The translations under genes were made by a program, and so were the position numbers. From Dimorphilus gyrociliatus (Eukaryota; Annelida; Polychaeta; Dinophilidae), in the NCBI GenBank assembly GCA_904063045.1, contig CAJFCJ010000012.1, positions 2,771,576-2,835,575 on the forward strand: a stretch of 64,000 nt of DNA, written 5' to 3'. The notes under the pieces were generated by a model, which ran no database searches, was not told where the DNA came from, and saw only the letters and a program-made list of their open reading frames with translations. Below are positions 26,317-36,100 of this stretch, piece by piece (position 1 is the stretch's first letter; the number at the start of each line of letters is the position of its first letter).

Positions 26317-26436
26317 GGATACGACAAAAAACGTCCCGAAATGCATGGTTTAACCCTAACCCTTAGATGGAACACCCCCAAAAATCCAGAATATCGATTT
26401 CAAAAATTTCACTTGGGGACGTTTTCTGTCGGCCCC
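26317..26436 (+). mobile_element. MITE family member, internally shortened
   Basis: Ends GGATACGACAAAAAACGTCC (left) and GGGACGTTTTCTGTCGGCCC (right) are inverted repeats. The core contains CCCTAACCCTTAGATGG. Flanking octamers AACAAAAC and AATAAAAT agree at 6 of 8 positions, a possible decayed target duplication. Confidence 0.75.
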
Positions 26437-26514
26437 GAATAAAATAGAGCTTGTCAACTATGTTGCGTAATAACTGTTCTCATTGAAATCATTATTATAG
26501 CCAAATTTTTAATC

Positions 26515-26760
26515 CCTTGCTATGACGTTTGATCAAATGTTCAACAGCTGCGTGACCTATATTTATTGTTTGAGATATCTCAGCTTGGCTTATTATCTCC
26601 TATTATCTCTGATTAGTGCAATAACTCTTTCCTTATTTTCATTGTTACTGGCTGTTCTTGGGTGTCCTTACTTATCATCATCATGTATATTTGCTCTTTC
26701 TTCTTTTAATTCTCTAACCCACTTCCTTACTGAACCTTCAGTAATGTTGTATAACCAAAG
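26515..26760 (-). pseudogene. Mariner-type transposase N-terminal relic
   Basis: The minus strand reads a helix-turn-helix-like stretch (GSVRKWVRELKEERANIHDD), a stop, then GHPRTASNNENKERVIALI. After a shift follows AEISQTINIGHAAVEHLIKR, the second DNA-binding helix set of mariner/Tc1 transposases. Stops and a shift show it is dead. No catalytic domain follows. Confidence 0.6.
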
Positions 26761-27199
26761 AAAGCTTTCAAATACTTATAACTATCAATTGCAATAACTT
26801 GCAGTGATACAAGATAGTGAATAATTACTCCCTACTTTATATCATGATCCAGTTCTTAAAAGACTTTCATGAAACACAAAAAATTGGGTCAGATTAGGAT
26901 TTGGATCAAATATAAAAGGAATTGGATGAATATCTCTAGATTAGGCTTAATGTAAAACCTGCAAAATAAGCACAATTTTACCCATAACAAAAATATACTC
27001 ATTATCTTAACTAATTATTCATTAAATATTATTATTCATAAATTTTCCGAATCGTTTAATAATTTAGAGATTCTTCTAGAAATATCTAAGAACATTTATG
27101 TAATTTATTAATTTTTATCTGGGTGATGTCAATATGTAAAGTTGAACAAATCTGCTTATATGTCATACTTTTTTCAATATTCATTGTTCAAACCTTCAC

Positions 27200-28150
27200 A
27201 TAAAAATTGAAGAAGAATTTCTAGCCTCTGCTAAGTGGATTATAGTTATTCACTTTATGGAATATTCATATTGGTGTTTCAATATTTCCTTCAATAAATC
27301 ACCTAACCAATAGCTTTGCCCTTCAGACAAATTACAGAGAGAAAAGTCTACTGTACAAAGGGATTTTGAACAGCTTTATAATCCTTTGCATATACTTTCC
27401 ATGCCTTTTCCAAGTTTGTCATTATCGGCTAAATTAATATCCTGTAAATTATGACAATCTTTCAACAGATCACCAAGCTAGTAACCTTGTTGTTTTTTTA
27501 ATTTGGTATAACTAAAGTCTAGTTTCAAAAGAGTATTAGATGAATGTTTTAAGCCTATACAAATATCCTAAAATACTTCTTGTTCACGGATACGACAGAA
27601 AACGTCCACAAATCAGTGCTTTTACCCTAACCCTAACTCAGCCCTTAGCTGTACCTAACATTTCCATTACCCCTAACCCTCAGAACGGACCCTCTCAACT
27701 ACAAACCAGTTGCTGTTTTCTTTGGCCTAACCATTTCTCAATCCAAATTTTTGTCTTGAAATTTCTCATTTGTGGACGTTTTCTGTCGACCCCCTTGTTC
27801 ACTGTTGGAGCTTAGATGAACATTTTACTGATTACTGCATTTTTTTAATAGATCAGATAACCAGTGGCTTTGTTTTGGAAGTAAAGACCATCCTTGTAAA
27901 TTAATATTCAATAGGGATCCAGATGACGATTTTAATTCCTTACATATTTTATCAAATCCCCAACTGAATGTACTAACTAAACTTATGTCAATTTCCCTAA
28001 TTAAGGGAAAATCAAGTCACATTTAGAAAACTTAATACTCCAAAGAGATTTTGCAGATGCTTTTAATCCATTGCAGATAAATTTCAAGCCATTGTCTAAA
28101 CATTGATTATCGGGATTATCGGTTACAAACGAAACCTTCATCCACTTCAT
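27200..28150 (-). pseudogene. Broken ribonuclease-inhibitor-type LRR gene
   Basis: Minus-strand pieces read like RNI-type LRR repeats of the RING/B-box gene at 58831: DNQCLDNGLKFICNGLKASA near 28090, FDKICKELKSSSGSLLNINL near 27940, and NLQDINLADNDKLGKGMESI near 27410. Stops and frame shifts separate them, and a MITE (27588-27793) is inserted in the middle. No RING or B-box is found upstream. A short LDLa-like piece (CIDKNLLCDLKYDCKN) lies at about 28130-28190 in another frame; its relation to this relic is unclear. Confidence 0.6.
27588..27793 (+). mobile_element. MITE family member with intact target-site duplication
   Basis: Left end GGATACGACAGAAAACGTCC, right end GGACGTTTTCTGTCGACCCC. 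The 9-base CTTGTTCAC directly flanks both sides (27579-27587 and 27794-27802). The interior starts TTACCCTAACCCTAACTC. About 206 bases and non-coding, so it needs a transposase from elsewhere. An 8-9 base duplication fits hAT or Mutator-like elements. Confidence 0.85.
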
Positions 28151-28385
28151 TTTTACAATCGTATTTCAAGTCGCACAAAAGATTTTTATCAATGCAAAAG
28201 GTTTTTATATTATTTTATTAATATTTTTAAATATTAAGTAGTTTCTCATGCTTTTTCCTTTTTTTCTTCATTTGCAGGTTACAAAATGGAAAAGAAACTT
28301 TAAGTTATTTGTTTTTAAATATTTGAATTTTCAATTTAAAAACTACTCAACATTTCAAATATTAATAGAAAAACAAATTATGCAA

Positions 28386-29837
28386 TTATACAGAAATGAC
28401 CGATAGAAGAATGATTAAGTAAAAAATAACTAAATTAATTTCATTGGTTTTTGATGAACCACCTGGAAAATAGAAATAAAGTACTGATTGAAAAATGGAT
28501 GTATCTGAATTTTTAAAACTTACTAGTTGACTTTGAATATGATACTGTTTTGGTTAATGTATTCCTTTTCTCTTTTACAATATTCCAGGCTGTACATTCA
28601 TAATCATTTTTACCCTGCCATTCATCTTTAATTACCAGTTTTGAATCTGTTGAAACAATTGTACCATTTTTCTGTAGAAATTTGTGATAATTTTAACACA
28701 GATTACATAAAAGAAAAACCAAAATGGCTACCATTCTCCATTCATATTTAGGAATAGGATTTCCTATTGCTGAACAAATGAGTTCATCTTTCTTAATATC
28801 CTTTGCTATATTTATATCTCTAACTTTGTCTAAAATTTCGTTTGGATCATTAAATTCAAAATCCATTTTTTAAAAAAAAAATAATTCAATACCTACATTC
28901 AACTTTAATTTTCACAGGATTTTTACTTTTAAATAAAAGAAAATTATCATTTCCATCTTTATATAACTTTAATTGACAATAGAAAGCTTCATTATTCATA
29001 TCCCATGTTGCAATAATAGAACTATTTAACGTAATTAATCCATCAGTATAGGTTATTGTTGAAAATGAGCTTATCTGTCTATCTTTCATCATAACTTCAA
29101 AATTGATACTCGATGAACCCCATAAATTAAATTCACAGATAAAATCAAATTTTTCATCTTCAACTTGAACAGTTAAAGGATATTTTACAATTCTTAGATC
29201 AGAATCTATTTGAAAATTTCATTTAAAAATGACAGTTAACTTATGAATAAAAAACCCTATTATTTTAAATTACCATATAAGGCTATTGCAGTTGTCTTAG
29301 AATCAGCACTATTGTCATCAGTAACTGTTGCATTTATTATAAAACCATCAATCTGTTTTGGATGGAATTTTTGTGTAAACTAAATCTATGTTGCATTAAA
29401 CATTAACTTACTTTTTTTACATTGTTAACTGTGAATAGATAAGTTGAACTTTCTCCGCTAGGTGTCACCTGCCATCTATTTTTGTAGTAATCAGTAAAAT
29501 TAGGAGTTTTATAAATTAACTGATTAACATCACTGTAAAGCCTTTCTAATTGAATTCCATTAATTTCTATAATTTAAAAAACAAAATTTTTAAAGCAATT
29601 TCTCTCTTTTTTGGTGGAAATTTCAATATTTACTGCTGAGACCGTATCGTATATTCAACGTTTCACCAAGTTTAGCAACAACCCGACTGGGAGCTTGATA
29701 AATTTGTACTGAAAATTATGAAATGTCTAATTATCATCATTACAAATTAAAGAACAATTTTTACCTCCAGAAATTTGTGTCACAATATTTAACATTGAAA
29801 AAATATAGATAACTTTTTTATTAATATTTCTATCCAT
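28386..29837 (-). CDS. Ig-domain protein with signal peptide and GPI-type tail
   Basis: Met at 29837 (MDRNINKKVIYIFSMLNIV, signal peptide), with an intron right after QISG. Short exons follow: about 29645-29715 (VQIYQAPSRVVAKLGETLNI), 29415-29575, 29275-29390 and 28890-29220, containing AFYCQLKL. Then comes a C2-type Ig domain split over two exons: LICSAIGNPIPKYEWRM near 28740-28840 and KNGTIVSTDSKLVI...YECTAW in 28524-28671. The last exon, 28386-28462, gives SGSSKTNE and then a hydrophobic stretch (NLVIFYLIILLSVISV) ending at the stop. A terminal hydrophobic segment after small residues, without a cytoplasmic tail, is the usual pattern of a GPI-anchor signal. Probably a cell-surface adhesion or recognition protein. 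The splice at about 28890 is uncertain. Confidence 0.7.
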
Positions 29838-31566
29838 CTCTTCTATCAAACTTTCAGCTACAATTATCTTTGACACTACAGCCTGTTCTTAAAGTTAATA
29901 CATCTATTTGTACTAAACTTTGCGCATGCGCATAAAAGAACCTTTACACTTTTGATTTGTAAGCGGATTATTTTTAAATTTTACGAATTGTACGAATAAT
30001 ATAACAGTCAGAGTAGTCCTAATGTTGTTTATAATGTTTGATGATGTACAATAGAGACCTTCGCACCATTTTAGATTACTTTTGTAAAATACGCCTATTT
30101 AAAGATAATGTTATCTGCAAAAAGAGTAATGACTCGATACTGGTATAAAACGCCTTATAATATTATCAAATTTTAGCTTAATTGATAGTAGTAATAATGA
30201 AAAAAATGAGTCAATAAATATTCCATTTTCTTGGTGTGACAGTAAAAAAATAGTACACTTTTATATTATAAGCTTTATCTATCTTTTATCTTATATATAT
30301 ATATATATATATATATCTTTCTTATATCTTTAAAGCTTATCTTTTAATCATTAATTTTAACAATGATAATAGTTTTACATGAAGTCTCCTTAGGCCTACA
30401 CACTTAGAAATGAAGACCTACAAAGACGTTCAGACTTGGTTGCCTCCTTCGAATAATGATATAATATTTGTAGAGGAGAGGTGATCAACTGCAAATTGAC
30501 AATGCTCAGAAATATCTAGGTTAAAGAGAGAGGGAATGAAATTTTTTTCTTTCAATACAATGAGTAGTTCAAATATTCAAATAATTGCTTTTTCTCTCTT
30601 TCTCTTAAATGAGAGCTATTGTTCTCTGGGTAGATTTTTGTATGTAAAAAACCGGAAGTGGACTATGTTATCACTTGAAATTTCTTAACACATACAAACA
30701 AGCAGATATTTTCGTGAATTTAATAACTGATTGAAACAAAATAAACATTCAACACTAGTCAATTGTAGCTGGAACAATTCAAAATTAGATGAATGCCTCT
30801 AATTCTAAGAAGAAATTTACCGAAATATTTAAAATATAACTTATATCGGAATGTTTTACTTTTCAGGATTGTAGGCCAAGTGGGTTTTTATAGTAACATT
30901 CTGTTATTATCTATTCAAATCCGAGAGGAGAGCAAATGAATTAACCTCATCTATGATTGTCCATAGTAGATTAATTTTTAAAGATACCCTTGACCTTTCA
31001 AGTTGAATTTTTTTTTCATTTTCACTATTCAAGTATCAATGCTTTTAACAGCTGCAAAATTATTCAATAATTCTTTTCTCTAATTTCCGCTGTTCTTTCA
31101 CTAGTCAACTGTTTCTTCTCGCATGAGTAACGCCCATGTTTTATGTAATTTAATGACATTCCAACACATAAACATCTGTTAAATCTGCAAAAGCGGCAAG
31201 CGAAAATTCAGTCCCTATCTGGATTGTAGAGATGGCGATAAGGTTGATTAAAATCTCTCAATAAGTAGGTCACTACCTAAATATATAATAATATTTACCC
31301 CGTAGAAGGACTACCGCAAACAGAACATGGCGGTAGTGTTTCCCAATAGTAGCTGTATTGAATTCAACTAGGTGCACACCAATTTTGAACTTGAAATTAA
31401 ACTTCAAAATTTTGCCACTTCTAGACGTTTCCTATTTGGCACTTGCTTGGAGTAGTTTTAAATTTATAGTAAAGGCAACAGTAACAACTGACAAAATGTG
31501 AATGATTTCTATATTTAAAAATGTTCATTTTACAGTGACAATAAAAGCAAAAGAAAAAGTAAATGT
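29838..31566. other. Intergenic, nothing recognised beyond a microsatellite
   Basis: No long frame, no transposon end and no RNA gene could be supported here. A (TA)n run sits at 30291-30316. Confidence 0.45.
30291..30316. repeat. (TA)n microsatellite
   Basis: Uninterrupted TA dinucleotide run. Confidence 0.9.
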
Positions 31567-32460
31567 TTATGTTGAAGATGCTACTCTATTCTTTTTGAAT
31601 AGTTGAAAAAATGAAAGTTTAATTGAAGAATTACCAATAATCGTTATTATTGGATTAAATACAGCTTGAGAAATGATTATGATATCTGATGATCTGACGA
31701 TTTTAAATGATAAACTTGTTGGTTTTCGATAATATAAAAAATATGTTAAAGAATATAACATCCAAACAGAAGACATTAAAATTAATTGTAGTAAAGTTGC
31801 TTTAGAAGACTTTGAAATATTCTTACCTTTCTTTGTCTGTTCTTGAATATGAATTGTGTGTTTTTTAGCCAATTTCAAAACTTTTAAATGAAGAATTAAA
31901 GCTCCAAAAATATTTGGCAGAAAGATACATTGATAAATAAAAAAATATTCATTTTCATACACCATAGATCCTTGGCAGATTCCACCTTTTCTATAGCCAA
32001 ACAATGGAATATATGATGGAAAGAGACACAAGATAAATGTAAGGAGAACGATAAGGATAATAATAAAATATGATTTACAATGAGTAAAATATCTATCATA
32101 ATGAAAAGGATATTTAATCATAATATATCTATAAATAAAACAAAATAACAAGAATATTTGAGATTCAACATATAAAATAGCTTTTAATAAATAAAATACA
32201 ACACAAAAAAATGGCATAACCATTTCAAAATTTATGAATAATAATAAATTCGTTTCTGCAACATTCCAGATTAACGTAAACAAGTCTGCAACAGTTATAG
32301 CTGGAATAAATATTATTACTGTTTTCGTAATATTTCCATCTTTCAAAATTAAAAATAGTACCAGACTATTTAATATAGTTCCAAAACTGAACAGACAGTA
32401 ATAGATTGTTGCTAAAACTAGTTCAAAATTTTCATTTTCAAACAAAGTGGTATTATTCAT
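31567..32460 (-). CDS. Rhodopsin-type GPCR, single exon
   Basis: Intronless frame of 297 residues with seven hydrophobic segments. The N-terminus is short with an N-glycosylation site (MNNTT). Helix 1 ends LNSLVLFLIL, helix 2 has ADLFTLIW, and the helix-3 end reads YRY in place of DRY. Helix 7 carries NPIIT in place of NPxxY. Basic residues cluster in the third intracellular loop (KKGKNISKSSK). Length is on the small side for class A receptors but complete. Changes at both hallmark motifs suggest a fast-evolving chemosensory or orphan receptor; the ligand cannot be inferred. A GA-rich microsatellite lies just upstream of the start. Confidence 0.8.
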   Translation of the reverse strand: MNNTTLFENENFELVLATIYYCLFSFGTILNSLVLFLILKDGNITKTVIIFIPAITVADLFTLIWNVAETNLLLFINFEMVMPFFCVVFYLLKAILYVESQIFLLFCFIYRYIMIKYPFHYDRYFTHCKSYFIIILIVLLTFILCLFPSYIPLFGYRKGGICQGSMVYENEYFFIYQCIFLPNIFGALILHLKVLKLAKKHTIHIQEQTKKGKNISKSSKATLLQLILMSSVWMLYSLTYFLYYRKPTSLSFKIVRSSDIIIISQAVFNPIITIIGNSSIKLSFFQLFKKNRVASST

Positions 32461-32467
32461 ATTTGTT

Positions 32468-32507
32468 ATTAGAGAGAGAGACAGAGAGAGAGTGAGAGAC
32501 GGAGAGA
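32468..32507. repeat. GA-rich microsatellite upstream of a GPCR start
   Basis: Imperfect (GA)n tract lying within the first 50 bases 5' of the minus-strand GPCR start codon. Confidence 0.85.
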
Positions 32508-32851
32508 AATTAATTTATTCCTATAATAATAATGCAGATATTATTCATATACATGATTTTACTTAATGGAAGTCATCTCTTTTCTCTCTGCATCTTTCAT
32601 AAATGCTCTGTAAATTTATGTTTCCATTGTTGAAACTTTCAACTAAACTGCTGCTCATTTATGGATATTTATGCAATTTTAGCCTTTCTATTTTTAATTA
32701 AACATTCATGTGCCATCAATCAGACAGGTAATATGGAAAGTCATTAAAAGTAGGTGCACAAAATATAGAAATATCCCTTCCAATTAGTCAATCAATTAGA
32801 AAATGTTAATACTGCAATAATTATCATGCAGATGGTGTTAAGAACAATGAC

Positions 32852-32858
32852 TATATAA
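32852..32858 (+). promoter_or_regulatory. Possible TATA box
   Basis: TATATAA about 100 bases upstream of the ATG at 32956, in the right place for a TATA box of the small membrane-protein gene. Such motifs are common by chance in this AT-rich DNA. Confidence 0.35.
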
Positions 32859-32955
32859 ACTAATCAGTTCATTTTTTCTACTGGCAGGTTAAATAGTTGA
32901 TACTTGCACTTTCCAAGTCTTTCAGAGAGAATAAAAGCTGCAATTCACAATTAAA

Positions 32956-33263
32956 ATGAGCACAGGTAAGCAGATGAGTTCCTTGTTGAGAATTAAAATT
33001 TCTTGTATCTTCTAAATTTACCCTCTTCAGGCTCTGAACAGATTACACAAATGACAGAAGGGTTAGATAAAGTATGATCATTGTTTAGTGATTTGGAATG
33101 TTACAGAGTAATTTAAATTTTTCTCTTCCAGAAGCCGAAAGAGTTTTCTGAGCATACTCAACTTATCATTTTAATAGCTGTTATTTTATTCTGTAGTTCT
33201 CTTTCTTGGCCAATTTATGCGTTTGCAAGTTACAACGATACTGGTACTACTCGGACCTTTTAA
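32956..33263 (+). CDS. Small single-pass membrane protein, three exons
   Basis: ATG at 32956. Exons 32956-32965, 33031-33071 and 33132-33263 join in frame with canonical GT...AG introns of 65 and 60 bases and give a 60-residue protein. The N-terminal half is polar (MSTGSEQITQMTEGLDKKPK), then comes one hydrophobic helix (LIILIAVILFCSSLSW) and a short tail ending TGTTRTF. I do not recognise the family. The last 60 or so coding bases coincide with the start of a dispersed repeat also present at 57388 and partly at 40306, so the tail may have been supplied by a repeat. The clean splicing and upstream TATA-like motif favour a real gene. Confidence 0.6.
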
Positions 33264-33450
33264 ACAAATGTTTAAATGAAAATGGTTTATTCAAAATAAT
33301 AATACTTAAGCAAGTAGCAATATGATAGTTCAATAGCAGAGTAGATAGTTCATAATAGCAGGTTGCCAAATTACTAAACTGTCTTCCAATGTTGAGGAGT
33401 AGATGGATGGCTCCAGTGGAGGTTGTTTCCAGATTATCTTCTCAGGTGCG
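33205..33450. repeat. Dispersed repeat, copy 1 (LTR-like)
   Basis: Shared with 57388-57632 at high identity by eye and in part with 40306-40375. Read on the minus strand it contains TTGAATAAACC, a polyadenylation-signal-like step, and ends near CTTGCAAACGCATAAATTGG. This would fit a solo LTR or the 3' end of a retroposed transcript. No flanking duplication was recognised. Confidence 0.65.
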
Positions 33451-33764
33451 GGTATTTTGATGCAAACAAACATGAGTAGAATGAAAATAGTGAGGGTTTA
33501 TATACTTTTAAAGACAAAACTTAAAGAGTTCTGCTTTTGTAAACACTTTGATAAACTGGCAAATGATTGGAAAGGACAAATGCTATTAAGATAAAGCAAA
33601 AAATTTTCCTCTTTAAAAATAAAGACTCTTGTAAATTGTTTTCAGTAATTGACATGACTTCTTTTTTTTCTATTTAGTACTACTAAATCATTAATACAGT
33701 GATAATGCTAAAGAGTACTTTTTATCTTTATCTTTCATTTTATTCTTATTCCAATTAGGTAGAT

Positions 33765-35095
33765 TTAAATACAATCCTTATCGTCATAATATTTAACATA
33801 TATGTCATATGCTGAAGTAAGTGCTCCCTCTTGAAAAGCTTTCTTCAAATAGCATATATTACTACTTTTATGATATTTAAATGCTCTAAAAACAGAAACA
33901 AATAACAAGAAAAATTTAGTTTGTGCCTGTCTTTTCAAAAAAAGAAAAGAAACCTGCAAAGATTTTCAGTAGAATAAACTCTAAAACATTCTTCGATGTT
34001 GACCACACTTTTGTTATCAGATCCCCATATTTCAGAAATGTATGGTGTTGTTGCAGATACTGTACTTGAATATTTTTGAAAGTTTACAACTGTTAAAGTG
34101 AAAGAGGTTCAAAATCAATAGCCCTATAAAAAGAAAAGGAAAAGTAGTTTTATAAAGAGATTTGTGTTATATTATTTTGACATACTTGCATTCTGCATAA
34201 TAGTTACATATATCCATGCATACTTTAATATCTTCTACAATTTTTGTATTTGTATTCCACTTTGGATGTACAAAATCAAGACTTTGATTAACACTACTTT
34301 CTTCATAAAGACTGTATTGTAATTCTAAACAAGCAAATAATTCTTTTTTAAAATAATCATAATTAATAATTAAATTATTTTTGGATAATTGTAGATTTGG
34401 TGGCAGATACATTCTCTCTGTATCTTTTTCTATCTATTTCTATTTCATAGGTATTCAGTTGGACTACCTGACACCCATGTTTGAAAAAGAAAGCAACTTT
34501 TTTGCTACTTACCTCTTTGAATTTTAACATAGACATTGTGGCTGAAAGAAATTTCTTTGCCATAGTATCCACTTTTCAGACTGCAAGTTTGATTGTTAGG
34601 ATTATAATCAATTGCTCTGAGAAAATTGAAAAATATTATGGAATTGATTATTGTATTTTCTATAAATAACAAACTTGCAAAAATATTCCATATTGCAAAT
34701 AGTTAAACATTCTTCAACTTTTTCAATATTTTGTGATAATTTCCACGCCCATTTTGTTGGTATAAGAGGTAAACTATGTTTAGTTATTGAGTTTTCATAT
34801 AGCTTATACTGATCAAATATTCCTGAAAATGAAAAGGAAGGTTATATTTAAAAATTTTGTTACTATCTATAATCCTTTAAAATAGTTTAACCATTCCATT
34901 TGGCATTTTTATATGTAAATTATATTCTGGATTATCCTGGATTGATCACATACTTTTTGACATTGCTCAATATTTGTTCCATTTATAAATGTTGATTCAA
35001 CAATTGGAGATTTTAATGAAGGCATACTAGGATTTGTGTCTGAATTCTCATAAACTAAATATTGACTTGCTGTGTGAGGAAGCAGAAAAATTAGG
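33765..35095 (-). CDS. PAN/apple-repeat protein, possibly decayed at its 5' end
   Basis: Four related modules on the minus strand, each with a YENS-like start and a pair of cysteines near EECxxIC, followed by a second half with an aromatic CxxxY core. Module 1 lies at about 34920-35095 (SQYLVYENSDT, EQCQKVC), module 2 at 34500-34830 (YKLYENSITK, ECLTIC, AIDYNPNNQTCSL), module 3 at 34092-34412 (SLYEES, VCMDIC) and module 4 at 33765-34090 (ECFRVY, AFKYHKSSNICYLKK), ending DCI and stop. This matches PAN/apple domains. Module 1 lacks its second half and breaks into stops. No convincing Met with signal peptide was found upstream; only a hydrophobic IFLIFLL stretch next to 35095. It may be a partly degraded gene or have an unseen first exon. 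Confidence 0.55.
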
Positions 35096-35619
35096 AATAT
35101 CTTTGTTGTCCTTTTAAAATTATTATATTTATTTATTAGTATAAATAGCTAAAATTGATTTATATAGGTAAGATATTATTGAATAGGAATAATCTGTTTC
35201 AATAAAAATAAAAAACTATTGAAACCCTTTCAAAGTCCTATATCTTCCTCTACTGTTTTTTCATTTTTTTGATTTATCATTGTTTTTTTATTATACTTAA
35301 GCAAATATAATTGGTGAAATTGATTAATTGATTAATCATTCTTTACTTAAATATGTAATTTTTTATATAAAAGAAATAAATTATACAAATAAACAGTTGA
35401 GAAAATGTTCAGTCATAGGACATTTCAAGGTCCTGTACTTCCAACTGGAATCTGGTTTAGACAGCTTTGGATGATTAGTTATTGCTTTACGCGATTACTA
35501 TATCCTTCTATTGCTTCTAGGTTTTTCAGTTGTTTTTTCAGCAATTTCATTTTCACCATTACTATTGATATCCTGAAAGTATTCTGCATCTAGAAAATTA
35601 CACAAAATAATATCTTTAC

Positions 35620-36100
35620 TTTGTATAAGCTGTGTTGTGAGTTCTTTATCACTTTTTTCTTTAGTAGATCTTTTAAATTATTTTTTGTTTCTTCCCTCAC
35701 CAATGCTTGATGATCAGTCAGGTATATAGTATTTTCTCAAATTCCACATCCACAAGGGCCATCACCCACTTTACTATTCTCAAATTACGTTTGTTTTCAG
35801 CAAATGTCTGAACTAAGCTTTGGTGTTAAGTATATAAGAAAGACTTCTTTATCTATGGTACTATGAAAAAAATTTATGCTTTTACCATGTTGCTTTATCA
35901 AATTTTGTTGGAATATCGTAATCTTTGCAAAGTCCTTAATGAAATTTCTATAATATCCGAAAAAAGCAACAAAATTGAGTAATGTGTTGTCAAATAGAGA
36001 TTTATATGATTCTTCGATCCTAATAATTATTCTTATCCAAATTTTTATTAATAGTCTCATTCCAGATTGTTCAAATGCTATTATTTTTTTACGCAAGGAA
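35620..36100 (-). pseudogene. Ty3/gypsy reverse transcriptase / RNase H relic
   Basis: The minus strand reads LLNFVAFFGYYRNFIKDFAK (35900-35960), the connection motif at the end of Ty3/gypsy reverse transcriptase. Further on, in a shifted frame near 35700, comes YLTDHQALV, the TDHxAL motif of the RNase H domain. Stops and shifts show that it is dead. No LTR was identified. Confidence 0.65.
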
